Assembly (NCBI GenBank): GCA_023388935.1 | Contig: JAEWFG010000011.1 | Coordinates: forward strand, 1 to 29,987 | Source of the DNA: Pseudomonadota bacterium | GTDB taxonomy: Bacteria; Pseudomonadota; Alphaproteobacteria; Rhizobiales; Xanthobacteraceae | Direction: 5' to 3' | Length of the DNA: 29,987 bases | Shown here: positions 15,262 through 23,117 of the stretch, in pieces | Numbering within the stretch: position 1 is the first letter of the stretch | Layout of the letters: every line of letters begins with the position of its first letter | Notes under the pieces: model-generated | Databases searched by the model: none | Seen by the model: the letters and a program-made list of their open reading frames with translations, nothing else | Told to the model about the DNA's origin: nothing | Position numbers and translations under genes: made by a program

Positions 15262-16188
15262 TCAGTCCACAAAGGGTTCAACCAGAGTGCGCTTGCCGAG
15301 CAGGAAGGCGTCGGCAACGAGACGAAGCGGCGACAGGTCGACGTCGCTCGCGCCGGTAGCGGCGAGCTTAACGAACCGCCGGTATAACTCGCGATATTCC
15401 TGATCGGGCGCCTCGGCAAGCATCTTGCCGTCGACGGCCATGCGCCTGCCCCCGCCGGACAACGTCATCCGGCTCTGTTCAGTTTCCACGAGGATATCCC
15501 AGCTCTGCGGCCCGGTCTGACGGAAGTCGAATTCGGCTGCAATCGGCAGGCCACCGATGTCGCTTAGCGTCAGGTTTGCGGCAATCGGCGCCTGGCAATT
15601 GGACGGAAAGGCCAGCTCGGCTGCGGTGACGAACACCGGCTTCGGCAGGATTCGGGTCAGGATCGAAAGCGCATTGATGCCGGGATCGAACACGCCAAGC
15701 CCGCCCGGCTCCCAGATCCAGCGTTGCCCGGGATGCCAGACGCGGACGTCCTCTTTCCAGTTGATGTGAACGGACAGACTGCGGCGCGCTGCGAGCCACT
15801 CGCGCGCCGGCTCGACTGCCGGCGCATAGCGCGAATGCCAGGTTGCAAACAGCGTTCGCTTCGCATCCGCCGCCATCGCGATCAAGGGATCGAGCTCGGC
15901 AACGCCGGTGCCAGGCGGCTTCTCCAGCATAACGTGCTTGCCGGCCGCCAGCGCCGCAGCCGCCTGGGCGCGGCGCACCTGCGGCGGCGTGCAGAGCGAC
16001 ACCGCATCGATCGGCGGCCCCTTCTCCAGCAGGTCCTCGATGGTGGCAAAATGCGGCAGGTCCGGCAGCGAGGCGTTGCGGCTGGCGACGACCGCAAGCG
16101 TTGCGCCCGGTGTTGCGGCGATCGCACCGACATGCTGGTCGCGCGCGATCTTGCCGAAGCCGACGATGGCGATGCGAAGTTCGGTCAC
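15262..16188 (-). CDS. D-galactose / L-arabinose 1-dehydrogenase, Gfo/Idh/MocA family
   Basis: A 308-aa NAD(P)-dependent oxidoreductase oxidising an aldose at C1 to its lactone. It has an N-terminal Rossmann fold with VGFGKIA (9-15), the family EKPPG motif (89-93) and the active-site segment FDPGINALSI containing Asp168 and Asn172. These correspond in type and number, as I recall, to catalytic residues of Azospirillum L-arabinose 1-dehydrogenase, which also uses D-galactose. Starting at GTG 16188 after a strong GGAG, it overlaps the regulator stop codon by 4 bases. The epimerase and lactonase follow directly. Which of galactose or arabinose is preferred cannot be told. Confidence 0.88.
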   Translation of the reverse strand: MTELRIAIVGFGKIARDQHVGAIAATPGATLAVVASRNASLPDLPHFATIEDLLEKGPPIDAVSLCTPPQVRRAQAAAALAAGKHVMLEKPPGTGVAELDPLIAMAADAKRTLFATWHSRYAPAVEPAREWLAARRSLSVHINWKEDVRVWHPGQRWIWEPGGLGVFDPGINALSILTRILPKPVFVTAAELAFPSNCQAPIAANLTLSDIGGLPIAAEFDFRQTGPQSWDILVETEQSRMTLSGGGRRMAVDGKMLAEAPDQEYRELYRRFVKLAATGASDVDLSPLRLVADAFLLGKRTLVEPFVD

Positions 16189-16961
16189 GATCTCTCTCCA
16201 GATTCTGCAGACGGCAACGCCTCGGCCGACACGGTCTCGATCACCGTACCCTCGTGGCGGCTCATGCCGTTGTGAATAACGTAGACCATCGCCTCCGATG
16301 CGCCCTCGGCATCCCCCATCGCGATCGCATCGACGATCTTCTGATGCCAGAGCAGTACGGTCTCCCGATCCTCCGGCTCGACCGGTGCGCTGAGCAGGAA
16401 CGAGGCGCGCAATGCGGCCTCGATGACATGTCCGATCGAGCGCATGAACAGATTTCCCGAGGCGCGCGCCACGGCAACATGGAGCGCGAGGTCGGCATCG
16501 GCAAAGCCCACGGAGTCGGACGCTTCAACCCGCATGCGCTCCATGCTGCGACGGAGCTCGGCGACGTCCTCCTCGGACCGCTGCGCCGCTGCGAGCACAG
16601 CCGCGCGCGGCTCGACTGCGAGACGAATCTCGGCGAGGTCGTTGAGGAAGCGCTTGTCGATGCCGGCGTCCAGGTGCCAGGCCAGCACGTCGGCGTCGAA
16701 CATGTTCCAGGCGCCGCGCTCGCGCACGACGGTGCCGACCCGTGCCTTGGTCGTGAGCAGGCCCTTGGCGACCAAGGTCTTCACGCTTTCCCGCAGCACC
16801 GGCCGCGACACGCCGAACATCGCAATCATCTCGGCATCACCAGGCAGCCGCGTCCCCTCCGCATAGCGGCCGGCGATAATGTCGACACCGATCGAGCGGG
16901 CGACTTCCGCGTGGTTGGAATGAGCCCGCCGCGTCGGGATGACGACGATACGCGCGGTCAT
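16185..16961 (-). CDS. GntR/FadR-family transcriptional regulator of the sugar operon
   Basis: A 258-aa regulator. An N-terminal winged helix covers about 12-80 (SRPVLRESVKTL recognition helix; GTVVRERG wing) and a C-terminal all-helical FCD domain about 100-235 has metal/ligand-type residues in DADLALH and WHQKIVDA. The start at ATG 16961 overlaps the yjfF stop codon by 4 bases; an open upstream extension is a shadow of yjfF. Placed in mid-operon between transporter and catabolic genes, it most likely represses the operon until a sugar or sugar acid binds. The inverted repeat at 21663-21683, ahead of ytfQ, is its best candidate operator. Confidence 0.9.
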   Translation of the reverse strand: MTARIVVIPTRRAHSNHAEVARSIGVDIIAGRYAEGTRLPGDAEMIAMFGVSRPVLRESVKTLVAKGLLTTKARVGTVVRERGAWNMFDADVLAWHLDAGIDKRFLNDLAEIRLAVEPRAAVLAAAQRSEEDVAELRRSMERMRVEASDSVGFADADLALHVAVARASGNLFMRSIGHVIEAALRASFLLSAPVEPEDRETVLLWHQKIVDAIAMGDAEGASEAMVYVIHNGMSRHEGTVIETVSAEALPSAESGERS

Positions 16962-17938
16962 GAGGCCGCTCCCACACTCTTCGCCGCCGGCCGCCGCGCG
17001 AGCGCGACCAGCCCCTGCTGTAAGACGATGAAGGCGAACAACAATACACCGGTCGCGATCTTGGTCCACCAGCTCGACAGCGTGCCGTCGAAATTGATGT
17101 AGGTCTGGATCAAGCCCTGGATCAGCACGCCGAGGAACGTGCCGATCACCGAGCCCTGCCCGCCCGTAAGCAGCGTGCCGCCGATCACCACCGCCGCGAT
17201 GGTGTCGAGCTCAACGCCGACGGCGGAGAGCGAATAGCCGGCGCTGGTGTAGAAGGAGAAGACGATGCCGGCGATGCCCGCGAGCAGGCTCGACAGCATG
17301 TAGATCTTCACCGTCATCTTGCCGACGCCAACGCCCATCAGGCTTGCCGTCGTCCGGCTGCCGCCGAGCGCATAGACATTGGCACCGAACCGGGTGAGAT
17401 GCAGCAGCAATGCCCCGCCGATCACGATCGCGAGCATGATGATCGCGATCGCTGTCAACCGCCCGCCGCCGGGTATCCGCAGCGCGAAGTCCGACACGGT
17501 GGAATAGATCGGCGCGGTGATCGGCACAGATTCCGTCGAGAGCAGGAAACTCGCGCCGCGGGCCAAGAACATCCCCGCGAGCGTCACGATGAAGGGCGGA
17601 AGGTCGAAGACATGGATGACGGCGCCCATCGCCGCTCCGAAGGCCGCCGAAAGCGCGAGGATGGCAACGAAAGCGACCAGCGGCGGCACGCCCCAGCGCT
17701 CGATCGCCAACGCGACAAACACCGTGGTGAAGCCGATGACCGATCCGACCGAAAGATCGATGCCGCCGGAGATGATGACGAAGGTCATGCCGGTGGCGAC
17801 GATGCCGAGGAAGGCGTTGTCGGTGAGGAGGTTGCCGACCACGCGGGTCGAGGCGATGTTGGGAAACTGCACAGCGCAGAGCGCAAAGCCCGCGACGAGC
17901 ACGATGGCCGTGATGAGGACGGGCGGCAGGCCTTTCAT
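16958..17938 (-). CDS. yjfF: YjfF-type galactofuranose ABC transporter permease
   Basis: A 326-aa CUT2 permease with eight to ten hydrophobic segments and the family signature SGGIDLSVGSVIGF near residue 57. The late GGTLLTGGQGSVIGTFLGVLIQGLI-type region is also present in shortened reading. Closest in type to YjfF, the second permease of the YtfQRT-YjfF galactofuranose importer. It overlaps ytfT upstream and the regulator gene downstream by 4 bases each, so translation is coupled. Family assignment is firm; substrate is inferred from the gene set. Confidence 0.87.
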   Translation of the reverse strand: MKGLPPVLITAIVLVAGFALCAVQFPNIASTRVVGNLLTDNAFLGIVATGMTFVIISGGIDLSVGSVIGFTTVFVALAIERWGVPPLVAFVAILALSAAFGAAMGAVIHVFDLPPFIVTLAGMFLARGASFLLSTESVPITAPIYSTVSDFALRIPGGGRLTAIAIIMLAIVIGGALLLHLTRFGANVYALGGSRTTASLMGVGVGKMTVKIYMLSSLLAGIAGIVFSFYTSAGYSLSAVGVELDTIAAVVIGGTLLTGGQGSVIGTFLGVLIQGLIQTYINFDGTLSSWWTKIATGVLLFAFIVLQQGLVALARRPAAKSVGAAS

Positions 17939-18927
17939 GCTTTGGTCCTCCGCAGCCGCGCGAAGTTGCCAGCGACGCCCGAGAATTTCGGCGATTGCAA
18001 CAGCAACACCGCGAGCACCACCACTGCCTTGACCAGCAGGTTGAATTCCGGCGGATAGCCGGACAGCAGGATACCCGTGTTCATGGTCTGAATGATCAGC
18101 GCGCCGAGCACCGCAAGCACGAGGCTGAAGCGACCGCCGAACAGCGAAGTGCCGCCGATCACGACGGCGAGGATGGCGTCAAGCTCGAGCCAAAGGCCGG
18201 CATTGTTGGCATCCGCCCCCATGATATCGGCCGCTGCGATCACGCCGGCAAGCGCCGCGCAGATGCCGCACCAGACATAGACCGCCAGGATCATCGCGCG
18301 CGTGCCGACGCCGGCCAGCTCGCTGGCCCGCGCATTGCCGCCGGTCGCCTCGATCAGAAGCCCGAGCGCCGAGCCGCGCACCACCGCGCCGGTCGCGACG
18401 AGCATGCCGAGCGCAATCGCAACTGGCACCGGCAGGCCGAGAATGGCGCCATTGCCGAGCCAGACCAGATCCGGCGAGGAGAAGGTCACGATCCTCCCTT
18501 CGGTGATAAGCTGAGCGATGCCGCGCCCCGCGACCATCAGGATCAGCGTGGCCACGATCGGCTGCATGCCGAGCACCGCGACGAGAAATCCGTTCCACAA
18601 TCCGCAGACGAGTCCGGCACCGAGCGCCGCCGCCAGAACGACAGGCAGGCCGTGACTGTCGGCAAGACTTGCCGCAATCGCGCCCGAGATCGCCATGACC
18701 GCACCAACCGACAAATCGATGCCGCGCGTCGCGATCACCAGCACCATGCCGAGCGAGAGCAGCGCCACTGGCGTGCCGCGATTGAGCACGTCGATCAGGC
18801 TGCCGAACAGCCTGCCGTCCTGGAGACGCAGGTCGAAGAATTGCGGCGACACGACGCGATCGACCGCCAGGATGACAATCAACGCCAGGATCTGGGCAAA
18901 GCCGCGGCGCGGCATCAGCGCTGTCAT
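17935..18927 (-). CDS. ytfT: YtfT-type galactofuranose ABC transporter permease
   Basis: A 330-aa CUT2 permease paralogous to the downstream YjfF. ATRGIDLSVGAVMAI lies near residue 68, with multiple hydrophobic helices and a C-terminal GGTSLFGGRFSLVLAVLGALI segment. Systems of the YtfQRT-YjfF type use two different permeases, and the pair here fits that arrangement. It overlaps ytfR by 4 bases and yjfF by 4 bases. A second ATG four codons in is an alternative start. Substrate assignment rests on the operon. Confidence 0.87.
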   Translation of the reverse strand: MTALMPRRGFAQILALIVILAVDRVVSPQFFDLRLQDGRLFGSLIDVLNRGTPVALLSLGMVLVIATRGIDLSVGAVMAISGAIAASLADSHGLPVVLAAALGAGLVCGLWNGFLVAVLGMQPIVATLILMVAGRGIAQLITEGRIVTFSSPDLVWLGNGAILGLPVPVAIALGMLVATGAVVRGSALGLLIEATGGNARASELAGVGTRAMILAVYVWCGICAALAGVIAAADIMGADANNAGLWLELDAILAVVIGGTSLFGGRFSLVLAVLGALIIQTMNTGILLSGYPPEFNLLVKAVVVLAVLLLQSPKFSGVAGNFARLRRTKA

Positions 18928-20468
18928 GCCCGGCCCTCATGCGCTACGGCGGCGTCATCGGCCGCGATGGCCGCGAGAACGTTGGTAACGTCGATCGCCT
19001 CGCCCGTGAGCTGCTCGACATGGGCGCGGTCGCGCAGCACCACGACCCGATCCGAATATGTCACGATCTCGTCGAGTTCGGAGGAGATGACGAGCAGCGC
19101 GAGCCCGTTGTCGCAGAGCTCGCGGATCAGGCGGATGATCTCGGCGTGCGCGCCGACGTCGATGCCACGGGTTGGCTCGTCCAGCACGAGGAGCCGCGGT
19201 GAGGTCGCGAGCCAGCGCGCCAGCAGCACCTTTTGCTGATTGCCGCCGGACAACAGGCCCACCGGACGCTCCGGGTCGGGCGGACGGATGTCGAGCATCT
19301 TGACGTAGCGGACCGCAATCTCATCCTGCTCGCGCCGCGACAATGGCCGCTGCAGGCCGCGTTTGGCCTGCAGCGCCAGCACGATGTTCTCGCGCACGGT
19401 GAGCTCAGCGACGATGCCATCGGTCTTGCGCTCCTCCGGGCAATAGCCAAAGCCGTGGCGCACACCATCGCGTGGCGTATGAAGTCGCGCGGGCGCGCCC
19501 TCCACCCTCGCCTGCCCGCGATCGGCGCGCTCGGCGCCGAACACCAGCCGCGCCGTTTCGGTGCGGCCCGAGCCGAGCAGGCCGGCGAGACCGACGACCT
19601 CGCCATGACGCAGTTCGAGATTGAACGGCGCGACATAGCCGGCCTTGCCGTAATTCTCAAAACTGGCGCAAACCGCGCGCGCCTTGTGCTCACCGGCCGA
19701 TGCTCGCTCGCCGGTAGTCTCGGCCAGCTCGCGGCCGAGCATCATCCGGATCAGCTCGAGCCGCGGCAGCGAGGCGGTTTCGCGCTCGCCGACGAGGCGA
19801 CCATTGCGCAAGACGGTGATGCGGTCGGAAATCTCGTAGACCTGATCGAGGAAGTGACTGACGAAGACGATACCGATGCCACGCTTCGCGAGCTGGCGCA
19901 TGATGCCAAAGAGGATTTCGACCTCATGACGGTCGAGGCTCGCAGTCGGCTCGTCCAGGATCAGCACCCGCGCGGAAAGATCGACGGCGCGTGCGATCGC
20001 CGTGACGTGCTGCACGGCGACCGAATAGTTGCCGAGCGGCGCGGCGACGTCGATGTTGAGGCCGAAGTCCGCGAGCAGGGCTTTGGCGCGGCGGCGCATC
20101 TCGCCTTCACGGACGATGCCGAAGCGCATCGGCTGCCGGTCGAGAAACAGGTTTTGCACCACCGAGAGGTTCGGCAGCAGGTTGACCTCCTGATAGACGG
20201 TGGCGATGCCGGCCTGAAGCGCTGCCTTGGCCGAGCGCGGCGCGATCTCAACGCCACCAAGGCGGATGACTCCGGCATCGCGCGGGAACACGCCGGTGAC
20301 GACCTTGATCAGCGTGGATTTGCCGGCGCCGTTCTCGCCGAGCAGCGCATGGATCTCGCCGGCGCGAAGCGTGAAGTCGACCTCCTGCAACGCACGCACA
20401 GCACCGAAACTCTTGGCGATCCCGCGCACCTCCAGAAGGGGCGGAGCAGGATCGGGGCTGTTCTCCAT
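18924..20468 (-). CDS. ytfR: YtfR-type sugar ABC transporter ATPase
   Basis: A 514-aa double ATPase. The N-terminal half has Walker A GENGAGKST and Walker B VLILDEPTAS; the C-terminal half has a degenerate first motif (GLLGSGRTE), LLSGGNQQK and LVLDEPTRGIDV. The start is set at ATG 20468 (MENSPDP), preceded by GGGAG; an 83-codon upstream extension is proline/arginine/serine-rich and has no family resemblance. It lies 121 bases after ytfQ stops, a gap with a hairpin, and overlaps ytfT by 4 bases. It energises the YtfT/YjfF channel. Confidence 0.9.
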   Translation of the reverse strand: MENSPDPAPPLLEVRGIAKSFGAVRALQEVDFTLRAGEIHALLGENGAGKSTLIKVVTGVFPRDAGVIRLGGVEIAPRSAKAALQAGIATVYQEVNLLPNLSVVQNLFLDRQPMRFGIVREGEMRRRAKALLADFGLNIDVAAPLGNYSVAVQHVTAIARAVDLSARVLILDEPTASLDRHEVEILFGIMRQLAKRGIGIVFVSHFLDQVYEISDRITVLRNGRLVGERETASLPRLELIRMMLGRELAETTGERASAGEHKARAVCASFENYGKAGYVAPFNLELRHGEVVGLAGLLGSGRTETARLVFGAERADRGQARVEGAPARLHTPRDGVRHGFGYCPEERKTDGIVAELTVRENIVLALQAKRGLQRPLSRREQDEIAVRYVKMLDIRPPDPERPVGLLSGGNQQKVLLARWLATSPRLLVLDEPTRGIDVGAHAEIIRLIRELCDNGLALLVISSELDEIVTYSDRVVVLRDRAHVEQLTGEAIDVTNVLAAIAADDAAVAHEGRA

Positions 20469-20550
20469 GGCAACGTCACTCCCACCGGTGCCCGCTGATG
20501 ATGCGGACACCCAGCCTATTCGTTCGCGCAGCGGTTTCGAAGGGGTTGCA

Positions 20551-20579
20551 TCGCCGGACCACAGGGCGCGGTCCGGCGA
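20551..20579 (-). terminator. 10-bp hairpin between ytfQ and ytfR
   Basis: Bases 20551-20560 (TCGCCGGACC) pair perfectly with 20570-20579 around a 9-base loop, 10 bases past the ytfQ stop codon. There is no U-tract, so mRNA 3'-end protection or partial attenuation is more likely than full termination. It shares the GGTCCGGC core with the hairpin after chvE and holds the same position behind a binding-protein gene. Confidence 0.6.
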
Positions 20580-20589
20580 GGCGCCTGCC

Positions 20590-21555
20590 TCAGTAACCGA
20601 GGCCCTTTTTGCTGTCGTAGATCTTCTGCGGATCATCGGCGGCGGTGTAGAGCTTGGACTCGGTCTGGATCCACTTCGGCGGAACGGTGCCCTTCTCCTT
20701 GAAGGCCGCGATGGCATCCAGCGCGGGGCCGGCCATGTTCGGCGTCAGCTCGACCGTGGCGTTGGCTTCGCCGGCGACCATCGCCTTGAAGATATCGGGG
20801 ACCGCGTCGATCGAAACGGTGAGGATTTCCTTGCCGGGCTTGAGACCCGCTTCCTTCATCGCCTGGATGGCGCCGACCATCATGTCGTCATTGTGCGCAT
20901 AGACGGCGCAGATCGACTTGCCGCCGCCTTCGGCCTTGATGAAGCTCTCCATCACCTCCTTGCCCTTGGCACGGGTGAAGTCGCCGGTCTGGCTGCGCAC
21001 CACCTTCAGGTTCGGGTGCTTGGCGATGGCGGTGTCAAAACCCTTCTTGCGGTTGGCGGCAACGCTCGCGCCGACCGTGCCCTGGAGTTCGACGATGTTG
21101 CAGGTCTTGCCACCGACCGTCTTGGCCAGCCAGTCGCCGGCAACCTCGCCTTCATGCACGCTGTCGGAGGTGACTGCCGTGAGATAGAGGTCCTTGCCGG
21201 AGGGATCGATGTCACGGTCGAGCAGCACGACCGGGATCTTGGCCTCTTTCGCCTCCTTCAGCACCGAATCCCAGCCGGTCGAGACGACGGGCGCGAGGAA
21301 GATCGCATCGACGTTCTGGGCAATGAAGGAGCGAATCGCCTTGATCTGGTTCTCCTGCTTCTGCTGGGCGTCGGCGATCTTGAGATTGACCTTTCGCTTG
21401 GCAGCCTCCTGCTTGGAGACCGAAGTCTCGGCCGCGCGCCAGCCGGATTCCGATCCGATCTGCGAGAAGCCGATGGTGAGCTCGGCGGCGTTCGCCGGCA
21501 GCGCGAGCAGCAACGCGGCCGTGGCGGTGGCCGCAAAGAGGGCTTTGAGGGTCAT
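20590..21555 (-). CDS. ytfQ: YtfQ-type periplasmic galactofuranose-binding protein
   Basis: A 321-aa periplasmic sugar-binding protein. A signal peptide (about 1-23, ANA|AE) is followed by ELTIGFSQIGSESGWR, the recognisable start of YtfQ, which binds galactofuranose (and galactose). Further family segments are LAPVVSTGWD, VVLLDRDID and AHNDDMMVGAI. The start is taken as ATG 21555 because it has a GGGAG ribosome site and leaves a proper signal peptide; the frame is open 15 codons further. It is the first gene of the long sugar operon, with a promoter/operator candidate about 110 bases upstream. Galactofuranose itself is an inference from family. Confidence 0.9.
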   Translation of the reverse strand: MTLKALFAATATAALLLALPANAAELTIGFSQIGSESGWRAAETSVSKQEAAKRKVNLKIADAQQKQENQIKAIRSFIAQNVDAIFLAPVVSTGWDSVLKEAKEAKIPVVLLDRDIDPSGKDLYLTAVTSDSVHEGEVAGDWLAKTVGGKTCNIVELQGTVGASVAANRKKGFDTAIAKHPNLKVVRSQTGDFTRAKGKEVMESFIKAEGGGKSICAVYAHNDDMMVGAIQAMKEAGLKPGKEILTVSIDAVPDIFKAMVAGEANATVELTPNMAGPALDAIAAFKEKGTVPPKWIQTESKLYTAADDPQKIYDSKKGLGY

Positions 21556-21662
21556 CAGGCGAGTCTCCCAAGTGTTATCTCGGGCGCCTATTGGTAGCAT
21601 GGCACCCGTAAGCCAACCTTTGCGGTGGCGGCAGGTACTATTTCACGGAAGTTTTGCCCCGT

Positions 21663-21691
21663 ATAGTCATATTATTTGACTATTTTGACAA
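21663..21691 (-). promoter_or_regulatory. Promoter with overlapping operator for the sugar operon
   Basis: An AT-rich island in GC-rich DNA holds a perfect 7-bp inverted repeat (ATAGTCA at 21663-21669, TGACTAT at 21677-21683, 7-base spacer). On the minus strand TTGTCA (21686-21691) and GACTAT (21663-21668) are spaced by 17 bases, as a -35/-10 pair, though the -10 matches only 3 of 6. The palindrome overlaps the -10 and spacer, the usual layout for a repressor. It lies about 108 bases upstream of the ytfQ ATG. The GntR-type protein in the operon is the likely binder. Confidence 0.5.
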
Positions 21692-21837
21692 CTGGACGGG
21701 GAGATGTGGGCTGTGTGCTCAGACGACACGCCAAGCGCGATTTTGTTCCACGGATACAACGCGGAGGTGAAAGAAATTACGTGGGTGTCGCGGCATCGTC
21801 ACGGCCATCTACGCCTTGCCTCGCGGGACAAACGTTG

Positions 21838-21860
21838 ATGCCCGGGACAAGCCCGGGCAT
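21838..21860. repeat. REP-like palindrome ATGCCCGGG-N5-CCCGGGCAT
   Basis: A 9-bp perfect stem with a 5-base loop (ACAAG). This GCCCGGGxxxxxCCCGGGC form is, from general knowledge, a common dispersed intergenic palindrome in Bradyrhizobium-type genomes. Only one copy is in this window. It lies 61 bases past the stop of the FAH-family gene. The rest of the 366-base non-coding stretch 21556-21921 holds the ytfQ promoter and a small hairpin near the FAH stop; no gene is seen. Confidence 0.6.
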
Positions 21861-21893
21861 GACGGTCTCATAAAAATTCGCGTGCGCAATCAG

Positions 21894-21909
21894 CTGCCGC
21901 AAGCGGCAG
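21894..21909 (-). terminator. Weak hairpin after the FAH-family gene
   Basis: CTGCCGC and GCGGCAG form a tight stem 12 bases past the stop codon of the FAH-family gene. A run of five T (minus strand, 21872-21876) follows only after 17 further bases, so it is not a canonical intrinsic terminator. It may end or protect the transcript together with the palindrome at 21838-21860. Confidence 0.35.
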
Positions 21910-21921
21910 AGTAGCAAAGCG

Positions 21922-23094
21922 CTAGATCAGCTTCCGTTGCGCCAGATTCTTCATCAGCGCGCCGATGCCGAAGGTCCAGGGCTCACACTCGTCGCTCGTG
22001 CGCATGCGGTTGACGAGCTTGCCAAGCTGGGGCGCCGCGATCGTGACGATGTCGTCGCGCTTGTGGGTGAACCCCTGCCCCGGCGCCTCGCGATCCTTGA
22101 CCGGTGCGAACATCGTGCCGAGGAACAGCACGAAGCCGTCGGGATATTGATGCACCTTCCCGATCGTCTGCTCGACCAGGTCGGTCGGGTCGCGGCTGAT
22201 CTTGCTGATCGAGGAATGGCCGTCGAGGACAAAACCGTCTGCCCCGTTCACGTTCAGGCTGATGTCGAGCTTGCGCGCATCGTCGAGCGAGAAGCTGTCG
22301 TCAAACAGGCGCAGCAGCGGGCCGATCGAGCAGGAGGCGTTGTTGTCCTTGGCCTTCGACAAGAGCAGTGCCGAACGTCCCTCGAAGTCGCGCAAGTTCA
22401 CGTCGTTGCCGAGCGCGCCGCCGACGATCTTGCCGCGGCTCGACACGAACAGCACGAGCTCAGGCTCCGGGTTGTTCCAGGTCGACTTCGGATGCAGGCC
22501 AGCATCCATGCCGGTGCCGACCGAGGACAATGTCGGCGCCTTGGTGAAGACCTCGGCATCGGGACCGATGCCGACTTCGAGATACTGGCTCCAGGCGTTC
22601 TGGTCGATCAGCACCTGTTTCAGCCGCATTGCCTGGTCCGAGCCGGGCTTGAGCTTTGACAGATCGTCGCCGATCAGCCGCGTCACTTCCTTGCGGATCG
22701 CTTCGGCCGAGGCCGGATTGCCCTTCGCTCGCTCCTCGATCACGCGTTCCAGCATCGAGATCGCAAAGGTGACGCCGGCGGCTTTCAGAGTCTGGAGATC
22801 GACGGGCGCAAGCAGCCACGGCTTCTGACGGTCGCGCTGGTCCGGCGGCGTATTGGCGACGATGGCCTCGAGATCGCCGATGCGCTCGCCCTTGGTCGCG
22901 GCAAGCGCCTTGGCCGGGTTGTCCTCTTCGCACAGCGCGCTGATGGTCGGAAACCTTGCGGTGACATCGAAGACCCCGTCGCCGCGCACGGCGACCACGG
23001 CCGGACCGTTCGCCTGCGGGAGCCAGACGCGGCCGGCCAGCGTTCCCCGCGTGCCGTCCTCGGGGAGAAGGTCCTTTGCTGTCAATGTCGTCAT
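21922..23094 (-). CDS. FAH-family protein, probable 2-keto-3-deoxy sugar acid dehydratase
   Basis: A 390-aa cytosolic protein of the fumarylacetoacetate hydrolase fold. The metal site is visible as Glu210 and Glu212 in WNNPEPELVLFV and Asp231 in GNDVNLRD. The long N-terminal part and overall length match sugar-acid members such as XylX-type 2-keto-3-deoxy-D-xylonate or arabinonate dehydratases rather than short FAH hydrolases. It lies upstream of and in the same direction as the sugar operon, separated by 366 bases with an own promoter for ytfQ, so it is probably a separate unit. A role in breaking down acids formed from arabinose/xylose-type sugars is plausible, but the exact substrate is not proven; a hydratase or hydrolase of aromatic breakdown is the alternative. 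Confidence 0.8.
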   Translation of the reverse strand: MTTLTAKDLLPEDGTRGTLAGRVWLPQANGPAVVAVRGDGVFDVTARFPTISALCEEDNPAKALAATKGERIGDLEAIVANTPPDQRDRQKPWLLAPVDLQTLKAAGVTFAISMLERVIEERAKGNPASAEAIRKEVTRLIGDDLSKLKPGSDQAMRLKQVLIDQNAWSQYLEVGIGPDAEVFTKAPTLSSVGTGMDAGLHPKSTWNNPEPELVLFVSSRGKIVGGALGNDVNLRDFEGRSALLLSKAKDNNASCSIGPLLRLFDDSFSLDDARKLDISLNVNGADGFVLDGHSSISKISRDPTDLVEQTIGKVHQYPDGFVLFLGTMFAPVKDREAPGQGFTHKRDDIVTIAAPQLGKLVNRMRTSDECEPWTFGIGALMKNLAQRKLI

Positions 23095-23117
23095 GGCCGC
23101 GTCCTTGCTCCTTCTCG

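Noticed and set aside
16101..20498. Several plus-strand open frames of 200-400 codons opposite the sugar operon
   Set aside because: All overlap confident minus-strand transporter and enzyme genes, with biased His/Arg/Asp composition and no domain signal.
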